A DNA stretch of 64,000 nucleotides from Legionella anisa (GCF_001467525.1 NZ_LNXS01000021.1:1-64000); one strand, 5' to 3'. Counted from the stretch's first letter, positions 18,786 through 28,127 are shown. Numbers and translations: made by a program. The notes: a model not told the origin generated them from the letters alone.

Positions 18786-18957
18786 GAAACCTAAAGGAAA
18801 CGGGTTTCTACTTGCCTCAAATAAGGGCAGCACGTGATATAAGATGGAACACGTATCACATAGTACAGTCCAAATAAGAGAAAAAAGTGGCATAACTCAT
18901 AGCGGTTACCTCGCAATATCATGGCTTGAATGGTTCCCCTCTATTCGAGCCTTTCTA
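18786..18957 (+). ncRNA. Possible small RNA or structured leader with GGA-loop hairpins
   Basis: From the predicted start, hairpin 1 has stem GAAACC/GGTTTC (18786-18808) with AAAGGA in its loop. Hairpin 2 has stem GTGATA/TATCAC (18834-18859) with ATGGA in its loop. A third stem GGCTTGAAT/ATTCGAGCC (18923-18951) is followed by TTTCTAT and could be a weak terminator. GGA in loops is the hallmark of CsrA-binding RNAs. It could equally be the 5' leader of pilY1. The rest of the gap to 19204 shows no gene. Confidence 0.4.
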
Positions 18958-19204
18958 TCATCCGAGGCTGATATTTAATTCTTGGATGCCATGAAAAGTT
19001 ATTGATGACTCGGTTCCTCGTCATATTTATATTTTAAATTATGTAAATTTTCTTTATTATTTCTGTAATTAGGTTTTAGAAAGACGGTTTAATTGCTGCA
19101 TTTCCGTTTTTTATGCTCCGCAAAATGGATATTTTTTTCTATTGAGAGTGAAGTTGGGGGTGTTTAATTTTCGCTTTGGATAGCGTTCAAACGCAACAAG
19201 GGAT

Positions 19205-22200
19205 TTGATTATGATGGACATTTTAATATTTAGGAATTTAATCAGGCATCGAAAGTGCTGGTTTACGCGATCGCTATCATGTGTCCTCACTGCTATTTTA
19301 TTGGGTTTTTCTATATCACTCTACGCCGTGTCATTAGCTATCCCTCAAATTCCACTGGTTATAGCTAGCCCAACACATCCTCAGGTATTGATCCTGATAG
19401 GAAACTCTCAATCGATGGATGGTAACTTTAGCGGTGCGATTATGACGGGTTCGGGCTCACTGTCAAGCAGTCTAACGTCCCTTTACAATGCAAGTTCGCC
19501 TGTTAATTATGAAGTCCCAGCGGGTTTTACTCCACCAGTACAAGGCCCGGACGCAAATGGATTCGCGCCGTATACCGTTATTCAGAGTGGAATGAAAGTT
19601 GATAATAGTCCTAGTCGATTAAATATAGCCAAAGCATCTGTCCAAGCCATCCTTGAAAATTATATCCCTTCAACCGATTTTGCCTTGGGAACCTACAGTA
19701 CCAGCAGCATCAGCGTTTATAGTACGTGGGTTTATTACATGTCGCCTGAAGGCAGTAATTTTGTTTTTACAAATACTCCAATCGACGGTAATCGATATGT
19801 TACTAATCCTTGCTATAACTATGGCTCAGCATCGTCTACCATTGCGAGCAATTGCACATCCCTTGCTACGCTTTATGGAACGAGTGTGTTGTCTTCAAGC
19901 CAGTATATGCAAATTGGGAACTCCAGTGACGATCCAGTAATTAATGATGTGCTTTATAGTTCAGGAGGTCTTCCTGGGGTATTTGTGAGTTATAACGGTC
20001 CAACACCGTCTAATCCGTATCCTCCTAATTATACCCTATCCAATTATAATCAAGGGAATATTAGAATGACCTATGCCAATACACGACCTTCTATTGGCAA
20101 TTTTGTTACAGCGCCTACAAATGCTGGATTTGTACCTTTTTCACCGCAGGTTATGTATGTACAACGCGGTTTTGCATATTACAGTAATAATTCTTTTAAT
20201 ACGGGTAATATGCGGATAAACATGACTACTGCTGGAGTCAATCCAACTCCTACAAGTGTTACCAATGCACTGAACGCTTTTCTGCCCTCTTTAAAACCGG
20301 AAACTAACTCGACATCTACCACTGAAATAAAAGCATCTGCTACCCAATCCCCCCTTGGAGGGATGCTAACCAGGGCTGGCAGTTTTATGAAGACCGTTGG
20401 TACAACGAGTGGTAATTGCCCACAAAAAAAATACATTATTCTGATTTCAGATGGTTTGCCGACTCAGGATCTCCAGGGAAGATATTGGCCCCCGTTAGGG
20501 AGTGCCGCGGCAGTAGGATATGGCGTCACCGCAACATTCAATGCAGATGGAACGCTCAATAGTACCAATGATCAAGCTTTATCTGATGCGATTAATGAAG
20601 TAATTAAGCTAAAAAATGATAAGGTTACTACTTTTGTTATAGGTCTAGGGGCGGGCGTTGATCCTACTGTGAATCCACAAGCTGCCGCAACGCTAAAAGC
20701 CATTGCAGTAACCGGTGGCACGCTAGATTATTATCCTGCCACGAATCCAGAGCAACTGGTCAATAGTTTTAATGCAATTCTGGCAAATATTCAAAATGGA
20801 TCGTTTGCAACTTCCGCATCGGCAGTCAGTTCAACGCGTATCGATACGGACACTGTAGAGTACCAAGCTAATTTTACCACCAGAGACACACCTTACGAAG
20901 ATTGGACCGGAAATTTGTTAGCGATAAAACTTGATCCAGATACTGGTGCGCCAACAAGTACCGTCCTATGGTCAGCCCAATCCCTACTTGACTCTTTAGT
21001 GGCAGGATCTGGGTGGTCAGCAAACCGAAAAATAGCTACCTGGGATCCATTGGCCCAAGCCGGCGTTCCCTTTAGATGGGACAACATTAATACAACCCAA
21101 CAAGCTCAGTTACAACCTATAGATGCATTAGGAGCACAGCGATTAGAGTACATACGAGGCAATACCGCATTGGAAAAAAGAAATGGGGGAACATTCCGTA
21201 ATCGTTCGCATGTTCTAGGGGATATAGTGGACAGCCAAGTCATATACGTTGGCGCACCACAAGGTCCTTATTTAACAACCAGTTATATCGATTTTGCGAA
21301 AACAAACGCTAATCGACAACCCACACTCTATGTGGGGGCCAACGATGGGATGCTCCATGCGTTTAATGCAAGTACGGGTCAAGAGCTCTTCGCCTTCATT
21401 CCCAATGATGTATTTAATAATCTCTCTCAGCTTACCTCTACTCTCTATAATCAGAACCATTTATTCTATGTCAATGGCTCACCAGAAAGTGCCGATGTGC
21501 AATTCCCCGATGGTTCCTGGCACACGATACTCGTGGGTGGAGAAAATGCAGGTGGTCAAAGTATCTATGCGCTTGATATAACTACCCCCACAGGCCTAGG
21601 TACTGAAACGGCATTGGCGAGCGCTGTCCTGTGGGAATTTACGGATGCTGATTTAGGACTTACTTTCAGTATCCCCAAAGTGGGTCAAATAGCAAAAACA
21701 AGTCCGTCCTCCTTAAATTTTGCTGTCTTTTTTGGTAATGGATATAACAGCACAAATAATAAGTCGGTACTTTATGCGGTCAATCCTCAAACAGGGGCAT
21801 TAATTCGAAAAATAGATCTGTGTGCTGCTGTGCCTTCAGCCTGTAATGTTAATTTACCCCAAGGGCTATCGACAGTTGCATTAGCTCAAAGAGATGGATT
21901 GCAAGGGGAGCCTATTACAGCAGTTTATGCAGGCGACTTACAAGGTAACCTATGGGCCGTTGATGTTTCATCTAATGATCCTGCCAATTGGAGTCCTCGA
22001 CTCCTGTTTCAAGCAAGAGATTCCACCGGTGTCGCTCAGCCCATAACGACAGCACCTATAGCGACTCTAAATCCGAATTATCCACGCTATCAGGGGCCGT
22101 TTGTCCTCTTTGGTACAGGACAACTTCTAACAACGTCTGACTTGGCCAATGCCCAAAATCAAACAATTTATGGGATATGGGATAAACCGCTTTCTTCAGC

Positions 22201-22723
22201 AACGTTTACACGTACTAATCTGCAGCAGCAAACTTTAACATTGGTTAACGCAGCTACTTCTGGTTTAGCAACTGATCTTATTACCGCAACGGCTAACACC
22301 ATAAACTGGACTAACAAAGTAGGGTGGTTTGCCGATTTACCTATTGCAGGCCAAAGAGTAATCACCAGTTCGGAACTGATTAGTGGAGCATTTATTTCGA
22401 CACTCAATACACCACCCCTTGATTCATGCGGATTTGGATTCTCATCCATGCTTTTAGAGTTGAATTTCTTAAATGGAGGTGCTTTCCAATATGCCCGATT
22501 TGATCTAAATGGTGACAGTGCTTTTAATGATTCTGATAAATACAGTGGGGCATATGCTGTAGGTATTGGTCTATCAAATAGTTATGCGAATTCACCAACG
22601 ATTTTAGGACCTGATAAAAATAACAATCTGGTGATTTTAATCACACAATCAGATAGAACACAAAAAACAATTATTGCACCTAATCTTGTGCGAAGAAAAT
22701 CGGGTTGGTGGCAAATTAAATAG
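19205..22723 (+). CDS. pilY1: PilY1-family type IV pilus tip/assembly protein
   Basis: A large (1172-residue) secreted protein. A signal peptide (hydrophobic segment about residues 24-42) is followed by a von Willebrand A-like region beginning PQVLILIGNSQSMDG and including the strand PQKKYIILISDGLPT. The C-terminal part is the PilY1 beta-propeller, with GANDGMLHAFNASTG near residue 710 and a calcium-loop-like DLNGDSAFNDSD near 1100. The canonical MIDAS DxSxS reads GNSQS, so the first Asp is missing. PilY1 sits at the pilus tip and affects adhesion and pilus dynamics. No minor pilin genes are adjacent. A second ATG at 19211-19214 is an alternative start. Confidence 0.9.
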   Translation: MIMMDILIFRNLIRHRKCWFTRSLSCVLTAILLGFSISLYAVSLAIPQIPLVIASPTHPQVLILIGNSQSMDGNFSGAIMTGSGSLSSSLTSLYNASSPVNYEVPAGFTPPVQGPDANGFAPYTVIQSGMKVDNSPSRLNIAKASVQAILENYIPSTDFALGTYSTSSISVYSTWVYYMSPEGSNFVFTNTPIDGNRYVTNPCYNYGSASSTIASNCTSLATLYGTSVLSSSQYMQIGNSSDDPVINDVLYSSGGLPGVFVSYNGPTPSNPYPPNYTLSNYNQGNIRMTYANTRPSIGNFVTAPTNAGFVPFSPQVMYVQRGFAYYSNNSFNTGNMRINMTTAGVNPTPTSVTNALNAFLPSLKPETNSTSTTEIKASATQSPLGGMLTRAGSFMKTVGTTSGNCPQKKYIILISDGLPTQDLQGRYWPPLGSAAAVGYGVTATFNADGTLNSTNDQALSDAINEVIKLKNDKVTTFVIGLGAGVDPTVNPQAAATLKAIAVTGGTLDYYPATNPEQLVNSFNAILANIQNGSFATSASAVSSTRIDTDTVEYQANFTTRDTPYEDWTGNLLAIKLDPDTGAPTSTVLWSAQSLLDSLVAGSGWSANRKIATWDPLAQAGVPFRWDNINTTQQAQLQPIDALGAQRLEYIRGNTALEKRNGGTFRNRSHVLGDIVDSQVIYVGAPQGPYLTTSYIDFAKTNANRQPTLYVGANDGMLHAFNASTGQELFAFIPNDVFNNLSQLTSTLYNQNHLFYVNGSPESADVQFPDGSWHTILVGGENAGGQSIYALDITTPTGLGTETALASAVLWEFTDADLGLTFSIPKVGQIAKTSPSSLNFAVFFGNGYNSTNNKSVLYAVNPQTGALIRKIDLCAAVPSACNVNLPQGLSTVALAQRDGLQGEPITAVYAGDLQGNLWAVDVSSNDPANWSPRLLFQARDSTGVAQPITTAPIATLNPNYPRYQGPFVLFGTGQLLTTSDLANAQNQTIYGIWDKPLSSATFTRTNLQQQTLTLVNAATSGLATDLITATANTINWTNKVGWFADLPIAGQRVITSSELISGAFISTLNTPPLDSCGFGFSSMLLELNFLNGGAFQYARFDLNGDSAFNDSDKYSGAYAVGIGLSNSYANSPTILGPDKNNNLVILITQSDRTQKTIIAPNLVRRKSGWWQIK

Positions 22724-22769
22724 AGGATATGACTGGAATGTAACGAATCCGCGAGCAAAGTAAGCTTAA

Positions 22770-22789
22770 CTGGGCTTTTTTCAGCCCAG
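22770..22789. terminator. Weak hairpin after pilY1
   Basis: CTGGGCT and AGCCCAG form a 7-bp stem around a T-rich loop, about 47 bases after the pilY1 stop. There is no T run after the stem on either strand, so termination is uncertain. Confidence 0.35.
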
Positions 22790-22915
22790 CTACATGCTGA
22801 CTTTCCAACAAGATTCAAACATACCGTGAGCAATCACCATTTTCTTGTTAGTCCGGGTCTCGTAGACAAGATGAAGGATTGTTGGTATGGATAAAAAATA
22901 AGCTTTGATTTTTTT

Positions 22916-23398
22916 TTAAATGTCGTTGAGTAGATTAACCAATAAGTTAATGGAGTTAGCTAGAATTATTTGTTCCTTTTCATCCAAAGAACGAAGATTT
23001 TCATTAAGCCGATTATGCAGAAGGTAGGGGGCGGCACGAACGAAATCTTTTCCTTTTTCAGTTATATCGATATAAATAATGCGACGGTCTTTACGGTCCC
23101 TTGTGCGAAGAACAAATTCTTTTTCTTCCAAGCGATCAATTACACCCACTAAGGTGCTCATGGATAAATACACCTTTTTAGATAAGCTAGAGATGGTCAT
23201 GATTCCATTTTCATAAATTTCATACAAACATGCAATTTGCGGTACAGTTAAACCATAACATTTATTTAAACGTCTGGAATGAAAATCCATTTGCTGCATG
23301 ATTTTACGCAAGGCAAGAATAATGTTTTTAGAACGTAGTTCGGATTGTGTTTGCAGATCAATTTTTTGATCCACTTGATCTTTTTCAATAGTGCTCAT
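22916..23398 (-). CDS. MarR-family transcriptional regulator
   Basis: A 160-residue winged-helix regulator. The recognition region is TISSLSKKVYLSMSTLVGVIDRLEEKEFV, followed by the wing RTRDRKDRRIIYIDITEKG, whose DxRxR pattern is the family signature. N- and C-terminal helices would form the dimer. It is divergent from the YbdK-type ligase gene with 211 bases between them, which makes that gene a likely target; the inducer is unknown. Confidence 0.93.
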   Translation of the reverse strand: MSTIEKDQVDQKIDLQTQSELRSKNIILALRKIMQQMDFHSRRLNKCYGLTVPQIACLYEIYENGIMTISSLSKKVYLSMSTLVGVIDRLEEKEFVLRTRDRKDRRIIYIDITEKGKDFVRAAPYLLHNRLNENLRSLDEKEQIILANSINLLVNLLNDI

Positions 23399-23448
23399 GG
23401 ATGGTCTTATAAAAATTCAAGGTTGAAATTGAGAGCTTTAACCATTAG

Positions 23449-23487
23449 TATCTGAAATGATTTGTGTACGAATTATTTCATCAGATA
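23449..23487. promoter_or_regulatory. Inverted repeat, possible MarR operator
   Basis: TATCTGA at 23449-23455 and TCAGATA at 23481-23487 form 7-base arms with a 25-base centre, 50 bases from the regulator start. Possible operator; the long centre is unusual for MarR, whose sites are usually compact. Confidence 0.25.
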
Positions 23488-23609
23488 TGAATGTTTAAGG
23501 GTATATTTATTGTACATCACTATTAAATCTAACTATATAGAGCTCCTCAAAAATATCCAAAGGGGGGACTTTTCCATGCTATTTCCAATAATAAAAAGAA
23601 GGATTAACT

Positions 23610-24824
23610 ATGCAAAGTCAACTCAACGAATCCTTATCAGCGCAAGACTCAGATACTACTCAGCCATTATTAGCGTCAGAAGATGAAATTCTTTTTAACA
23701 GTAATGGAGTATTGACTTTGGGTGTAGAAATAGAACTACAACTTATCGATGCTGAAACCTACAATTTATGTTCTCGAGCAGAAGATGTTTTAAATGCTGT
23801 GTCTCATCTTGAGAAGATCAAACCGGAATTCTATTTAAGTACTATCGAAATCAATACGTCCAAATGTAGTTTGGTGCAAGAAGTTGAAGAAGATCTTTAT
23901 GCAACACTTTTTGAGCTTCAGCATGTTACGAAAAAATTAGGTATTTTACTCGCAACAACGGGCTCTCATCCCTTTTCAAAATATGCCGATTGGGTCATCT
24001 CACCAACAGCACGTTATCAAGATTTAATCGATCGCAATCAATGGCTTACACGTCGTATGAGTGTATATGGTCTGCATGTGCATCTCGGTATGTCGAGTGG
24101 GGAAGAATGCATACGGTTTAATAATTTTTTCATGTATTTTTTGCCTCATTTATTAGCGCTTTCCTCCAGTTCTCCTTTTTGGCAAGGAATTGACACAGGA
24201 CTTGCTTCGTGTCGCCCTACTACCTATGAGGCTCTTCCTACAGCAGGTCAGCCTTATCATGTACGTTCATGGCAAGATTTTGAATACTTGTATAAGACGC
24301 TTAGATCATGCGGCTCAATAAAATCACTTAAAGATTTATGGTGGGATTTAAGACCAAGTCCGGGTTTTGGAACTTTGGAAATTCGTGTTTGTGATGGTGC
24401 CGCAACACTTGCAGAAACATTGGCGCTTGTTGCATTGATTCATGTTCTTGCTCATTGGTTTGCTGATAATGGAAGTTGGCTTGAAACAGTAGCCTATCCT
24501 CCTTATTGGCTTTCTCGGGAAAATAAATGGAGAGCCATTCGTTATGGTTTGGATGCTGAATTAGTAATGAATACAGATGGAAAAATCAAATTAATGCGCG
24601 ACGACTTGCATGAGTGGTTTGAGAAATTAAAACCCTACATCGATCAACTTAATTATCAAACTTATTTTGCAACGCTTCAGGCTATTATGGATTCAGGAAC
24701 AAGCTCTGAACGACAACGAAAAGTATTTGCCTCTAATAATTGCTTTAAAGAGGTGGTGAAACACAATGTAAGTGAGTTTTTACTGCAAGTACCGCTCTAT
24801 AGGCGTGAAATGTCAATTTCTTAA
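23610..24824 (+). CDS. Carboxylate-amine ligase, YbdK/GCS2 family
   Basis: A 404-residue member of the glutamate-cysteine ligase family 2. The ATP/metal motif GVEIELQLID near residue 37, the GLHVHLGM segment and the WWDLRPSPGFGTLEIRVCD block identify it. E. coli YbdK has weak gamma-glutamylcysteine synthetase activity; the true substrate here is unknown. AAGAAGGA lies 8 bases before the ATG. The stop is followed by about 380 bases without a gene, holding a TIR element and the tRNA-Val promoter. Confidence 0.9.
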   Translation: MQSQLNESLSAQDSDTTQPLLASEDEILFNSNGVLTLGVEIELQLIDAETYNLCSRAEDVLNAVSHLEKIKPEFYLSTIEINTSKCSLVQEVEEDLYATLFELQHVTKKLGILLATTGSHPFSKYADWVISPTARYQDLIDRNQWLTRRMSVYGLHVHLGMSSGEECIRFNNFFMYFLPHLLALSSSSPFWQGIDTGLASCRPTTYEALPTAGQPYHVRSWQDFEYLYKTLRSCGSIKSLKDLWWDLRPSPGFGTLEIRVCDGAATLAETLALVALIHVLAHWFADNGSWLETVAYPPYWLSRENKWRAIRYGLDAELVMNTDGKIKLMRDDLHEWFEKLKPYIDQLNYQTYFATLQAIMDSGTSSERQRKVFASNNCFKEVVKHNVSEFLLQVPLYRREMSIS

Positions 24825-24976
24825 AGACGAAATAATTAAAGAGAGCAAAGCAGTTGAGCTCGAATAAGCCGGCTGGATTTTTAAATTTTCTTTACCGTAG
24901 AGATGAATACTGTGTTCACAAATAAATTTAAAAATCCGGTAGCTTCAGCACCATGAACGTGCGCTATGCATTCAAT

Positions 24977-25120
24977 AGACCTCTTTCCAAACTCTACTGA
25001 GGAGGTGAATTGCTTCGTCGATGCGGTGCTCGAATCCTCATGTACTGGCGTGTACACTCCGGTTCGGTGCTCCGCGTCTCCTCGCACTTCACTCCCCTCA
25101 GCGAGTTTGGAAAGAGGTCT
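24977..25120. repeat. Small TIR element (family A), well-preserved copy
   Basis: A perfect 17-base inverted terminal repeat, AGACCTCTTTCCAAACT (24977-24993) and its complement (25104-25120), encloses 110 bases. The inside carries TTGCTTCGTCGATGC, GTGTACAC and further imperfect inverted symmetry (CTACTGAGG/CCCTCAGCG). No coding capacity. It matches the larger, diverged copy at 15236-15456. A short conceptual frame across it is not a gene. Confidence 0.82.
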
Positions 25121-25144
25121 AATTGCTTTTTCTAGGTTAAATGA

Positions 25145-25174
25145 TTGCTTTGTAACATCACCTTATTATATACT
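25145..25174 (+). promoter_or_regulatory. Likely promoter of tRNA-Val
   Basis: TTGCTT (25145-25150), an 18-base spacer and TATACT (25169-25174), about 30 bases before the tRNA. Confidence 0.5.
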
Positions 25175-25204
25175 TCATTCCAATGTATATGCAGGTCGTT
25201 TTAT

Positions 25205-25279
25205 AGGCACGTAGCTCAGTGGTAGAGCACCACCTTGACATGGTGGTGGTCGGTGGTTCGATCCCACTCGTGCCTACCA
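25205..25279 (+). tRNA. tRNA-Val (GAC)
   Basis: A complete 75-base cloverleaf: acceptor AGGCACG/CGTGCCT, D-arm GCTC/GAGC, anticodon stem CCACC/GGTGG with loop TTGACAT (anticodon GAC), T-stem GGTGG/CCACT (one G-T pair) with loop TTCGATC, and an encoded CCA end after discriminator A. It reads GTC and GTT valine codons by wobble. Confidence 0.95.
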
Positions 25280-25359
25280 TGCAATAAATCGTATTTCCAG
25301 TGATACAAGCGTGAACGCTTACGATGCGTGCGATTGACTCCTCTTAATTAAGGTTCAAG

Positions 25360-25383
25360 CCCTGCCATGCAGGGTTTTTTTTT
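25360..25383 (+). terminator. Intrinsic terminator between tRNA-Val and thrS
   Basis: CCCTGC and GCAGGG form a 6-bp stem with loop CAT, followed by nine T. It ends the tRNA transcript, or acts as an attenuator of thrS, whose start is only 27 bases further on. Confidence 0.85.
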
Positions 25384-25409
25384 GAAAAGAAGTGCTTACG
25401 GATAAAATT

Positions 25410-27329
25410 ATGCCAAACATTAAATTGCCTGATGGAAGTATAAAACATTTTGAAGCGCCTTTAACTGTTTATGATGTTGCCCACAGTATAAGTCCAGGAT
25501 TGGCTAAAGCTGCCATAGCAGGTCGTGTCAATGATCACCTGGTTGATACTTCTTTTCTTATCGAAAATGATTGTGCATTAGTTATCCTTACTGAAAAACA
25601 AGAAGAAAGTCTTGAGGTTATTCGTCATTCCACAGCGCACTTACTCGCGCAAGCAGTTAAGAGTCTTTTTCCAACAGCACAAGTGACCATTGGTCCTGTA
25701 ATTGAAGATGGCTTTTATTATGATTTCGCATTCCAAAGACCATTTACCCCCGAAGATCTCGAGTCAATCGAAGCAAAAATGGCGGAATTGGCCAAGGCAA
25801 ATTATCCTGTAACGCGCAGAGAACTGCCACGCGATGAAGCAATCAAGTATTTCAAAAGTCTCGGTGAAGAATACAAAGCAAGGATTATTGCTGATATTCC
25901 TGCAGACGAAGTATTGTCTTTATATAAACAAGGAGATTTTGAAGATCTTTGTCGTGGTCCACATGTTCCTTCCACTGGATTTTTGAAGGCATTTAAACTG
26001 ACTAAATTAGCTGGCGCATACTGGCGTGGCGATTCCAATAACGAAATGTTGCAACGTATCTATGGTACTGCTTGGGCTGATAAAAAATCTTTGACTGATT
26101 ATTTATTTCGTCTTGAAGAAGCCGAAAAACGTGATCATCGCAAATTGGGCAAGAGTTTAGAGTTATTCCACTTTCAGGACATTGCTCCTGGAATGGTGTT
26201 TTGGCATCCTAAAGGTTGGACAATTTATCAAGAACTTGAACGTTATATGCGTAGTCGACTGACTGATTTTGGCTACCAAGAAATTAGAACACCACAATTA
26301 GTTGATCGGGTACTTTGGGAAAAATCCGGTCATTGGGCTAATTTTAGAGATGAGATGTTTGTCACCGAGACAGAGAATCGTCACTATGCAGTGAAGCCAA
26401 TGAACTGCCCCTGTCATGTGCAAGTATTTAATCAAGGTTTAAAAAGCTATAGAGATTTACCATTAAGATTTTCCGAGTTTGGTAATTGCCATCGCTGCGA
26501 ACCTTCAGGTGCATTACATGGCTTGATGCGTGTTCGTAATATGGTTCAAGATGATGCCCATATCTTCTGTACCGAAGATCAAATTCAATCAGAAGTGGCA
26601 ATGATGCTTGAACTAGTCCAGTCTGTATATACCGATTTCGGTTTTAATGAGATTAAATATCGTTTGGCATTACGTCCTGAAAAGCGAGTTGGAAGTGATG
26701 ATGTTTGGGATAAAGCCGAGGCTGCTTTAAAACAAGCAATGAAAGATAGAAATATAGAATGGGTTGATGCGCCAGGTGAGGGAGCTTTTTATGGACCTAA
26801 AATTGAATGTTCCTTAGCAGATTGTTTAGGTAGAATTTGGCAATGTGGAACCATTCAAGTAGATTTTTCGATGCCAGGTCGTTTGGATGCTGCGTATGTC
26901 GCAGAAGACGGTAGCAAACAGATTCCGGTCATGTTGCATCGTGCAATTTTAGGTTCTTTTGAGCGTTTTATGGGGATTTTAATAGAACACTATGCAGGAA
27001 AATTACCTTTATGGTTATCTCCAGTACAAGCAATCGTTCTGACAATTAGTGAAAAGCAGAATGATTATGCAAGTAAAGTAACCCAAATTTTACAAAAAAG
27101 AGGTATTCGCGCCAACTATGACTTGAGAAATGAGAAAATTGGCTTTAAAATTCGCGAACATACTTTACAAAAGATACCTTATCTTCTAGTGATAGGTGAT
27201 AAAGAAGTTGAATCAAACCAAGTTGCTGTGCGCTCACGTGACGGAGCAGACTTGGGTGTGATGACAATAGATACAATTTGTGATACCTTAGCGCAAGAAA
27301 TTGCTCGGAAAGGGTCATTTATTAATTAA
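25410..27329 (+). CDS. thrS: Threonyl-tRNA synthetase
   Basis: A class II synthetase of 639 residues. In order: TGS domain ([10 protein letters not shown]...), editing domain with [12 protein letters not shown], catalytic core with the motif 2 region [15 protein letters not shown] and the zinc-site Cys in MNCPCHVQ, and the anticodon domain starting near LPLWLSPVQ. The start at the ATG 25410 matches the family N-terminus; an upstream in-frame GTG at 25392 does not. It heads the conserved thrS-infC-rpmI-rplT-pheST-ihfA block. Confidence 0.97.
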   Translation: MPNIKLPDGSIKHFEAPLTVYDVAHSISPGLAKAAIAGRVNDHLVDTSFLIENDCALVILTEKQEESLEVIRHSTAHLLAQAVKSLFPTAQVTIGPVIEDGFYYDFAFQRPFTPEDLESIEAKMAELAKANYPVTRRELPRDEAIKYFKSLGEEYKARIIADIPADEVLSLYKQGDFEDLCRGPHVPSTGFLKAFKLTKLAGAYWRGDSNNEMLQRIYGTAWADKKSLTDYLFRLEEAEKRDHRKLGKSLELFHFQDIAPGMVFWHPKGWTIYQELERYMRSRLTDFGYQEIRTPQLVDRVLWEKSGHWANFRDEMFVTETENRHYAVKPMNCPCHVQVFNQGLKSYRDLPLRFSEFGNCHRCEPSGALHGLMRVRNMVQDDAHIFCTEDQIQSEVAMMLELVQSVYTDFGFNEIKYRLALRPEKRVGSDDVWDKAEAALKQAMKDRNIEWVDAPGEGAFYGPKIECSLADCLGRIWQCGTIQVDFSMPGRLDAAYVAEDGSKQIPVMLHRAILGSFERFMGILIEHYAGKLPLWLSPVQAIVLTISEKQNDYASKVTQILQKRGIRANYDLRNEKIGFKIREHTLQKIPYLLVIGDKEVESNQVAVRSRDGADLGVMTIDTICDTLAQEIARKGSFIN

Positions 27330-27349
27330 CAAGCAGGGGGGATTAAACC

Positions 27350-27886
27350 ATTAGTGCACCAACTAAGCGTGAAAATGATCGCGCACGAATTAATGAACAG
27401 ATCAATGTACCTGAGGTACGCTTAATTGATGTCGATGGTAATCAGGCAGGAATTGTCTCAACACGTGAAGCCCTGCGTGCAGCGGAAGAAGGTGGATTGG
27501 ATCTGGTGGAAATATCCCCAACAGCCAAACCGCCCGTATGCCGTATTATGGATTATGGAAAGTTTCTCTTTGAGTTGAGTAAAAAACAGGCTGAGGCGAA
27601 GAAAAAGCAGAAGCAAATTCAAGTCAAAGAATTAAAATTCCGTCCTACGACGGAAGATGGAGATTATCAGGTCAAGCTACGCAACCTGATCCGTTTCCTC
27701 AATCATGGTGATAAAGTCAAAATTACGCTACGGTTCCGTGGTCGTGAAATGGCTCATCAAGAACTGGGTATGAAGATTCTTGAGCGTTTACAGCAGGATA
27801 CTGCTGAATTTGCTGTTGTAGAACAACACGCAAAACGTGAAGGAAGACAATTACTGATGGTGTTATCACCCAAAAAAACTAAGTAG
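27350..27886 (+). CDS. infC: Translation initiation factor IF-3 (ATT start)
   Basis: Prevents premature 70S joining and checks the start codon. The gene begins at the rare codon ATT (27350-27352), giving (M)[17 protein letters not shown], the conserved IF-3 N-terminus; AGGGGGG lies about 8 bases upstream. Starting at the first ATG (27497) would remove 49 conserved residues, including [14 protein letters not shown]. The full product is 178 residues, matching E. coli (180). The N-domain, Lys-rich linker (about 85-95) and C-domain are all seen. The ATT start is the known basis of IF-3 autoregulation. Confidence 0.96.
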   Translation: MSAPTKRENDRARINEQINVPEVRLIDVDGNQAGIVSTREALRAAEEGGLDLVEISPTAKPPVCRIMDYGKFLFELSKKQAEAKKKQKQIQVKELKFRPTTEDGDYQVKLRNLIRFLNHGDKVKITLRFRGREMAHQELGMKILERLQQDTAEFAVVEQHAKREGRQLLMVLSPKKTK

Positions 27887-27912
27887 CTGAAATAAATGCG
27901 GAGTCTATTGTT

Positions 27913-28113
27913 ATGCCGAAGTTAAAGTCACATCGCGGAGCATCTAAACGCTTCCGTAAGACAGCAAGTGGCGCGATTAAACGTCGCGGCGCTTATAGAA
28001 ATCATATCCTCACCAAAAAGTCTACCAAAGCAAAACGACATTTGCGTGTAGAAGCTGGCACTTTGAAGCCATGCGATGCACGGTTGGCTGAACGTATGTT
28101 GCACGGTAGTTAA
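27913..28113 (+). CDS. rpmI: 50S ribosomal protein L35
   Basis: A 66-residue, strongly basic protein beginning [20 protein letters not shown], the L35 N-terminus, with [15 protein letters not shown] in the middle. It lies 26 bases after infC and 14 before rplT, in the usual order. Confidence 0.97.
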   Translation: MPKLKSHRGASKRFRKTASGAIKRRGAYRNHILTKKSTKAKRHLRVEAGTLKPCDARLAERMLHGS

Positions 28114-28127
28114 GGGGAGAATGAAGA

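Noticed and set aside
19205..19216. Prophage linked to the XRE-type regulator
   Set aside because: No integrase, structural or lysis genes on either side; only the regulator and control region look phage-like.
23462..23686. 74-codon frame overlapping the YbdK-type gene start
   Set aside because: It overlaps a strongly supported start in another frame and has unusual composition for a gene.
24881..25214. Two short frames across the TIR element
   Set aside because: They are products of the inverted repeat and tRNA leader; one is nearly a mirror of the other.
24825..25410. Genomic island at the tRNA-Val gene
   Set aside because: No integrase, no att-like repeat of the tRNA 3' end, and core genes follow directly.
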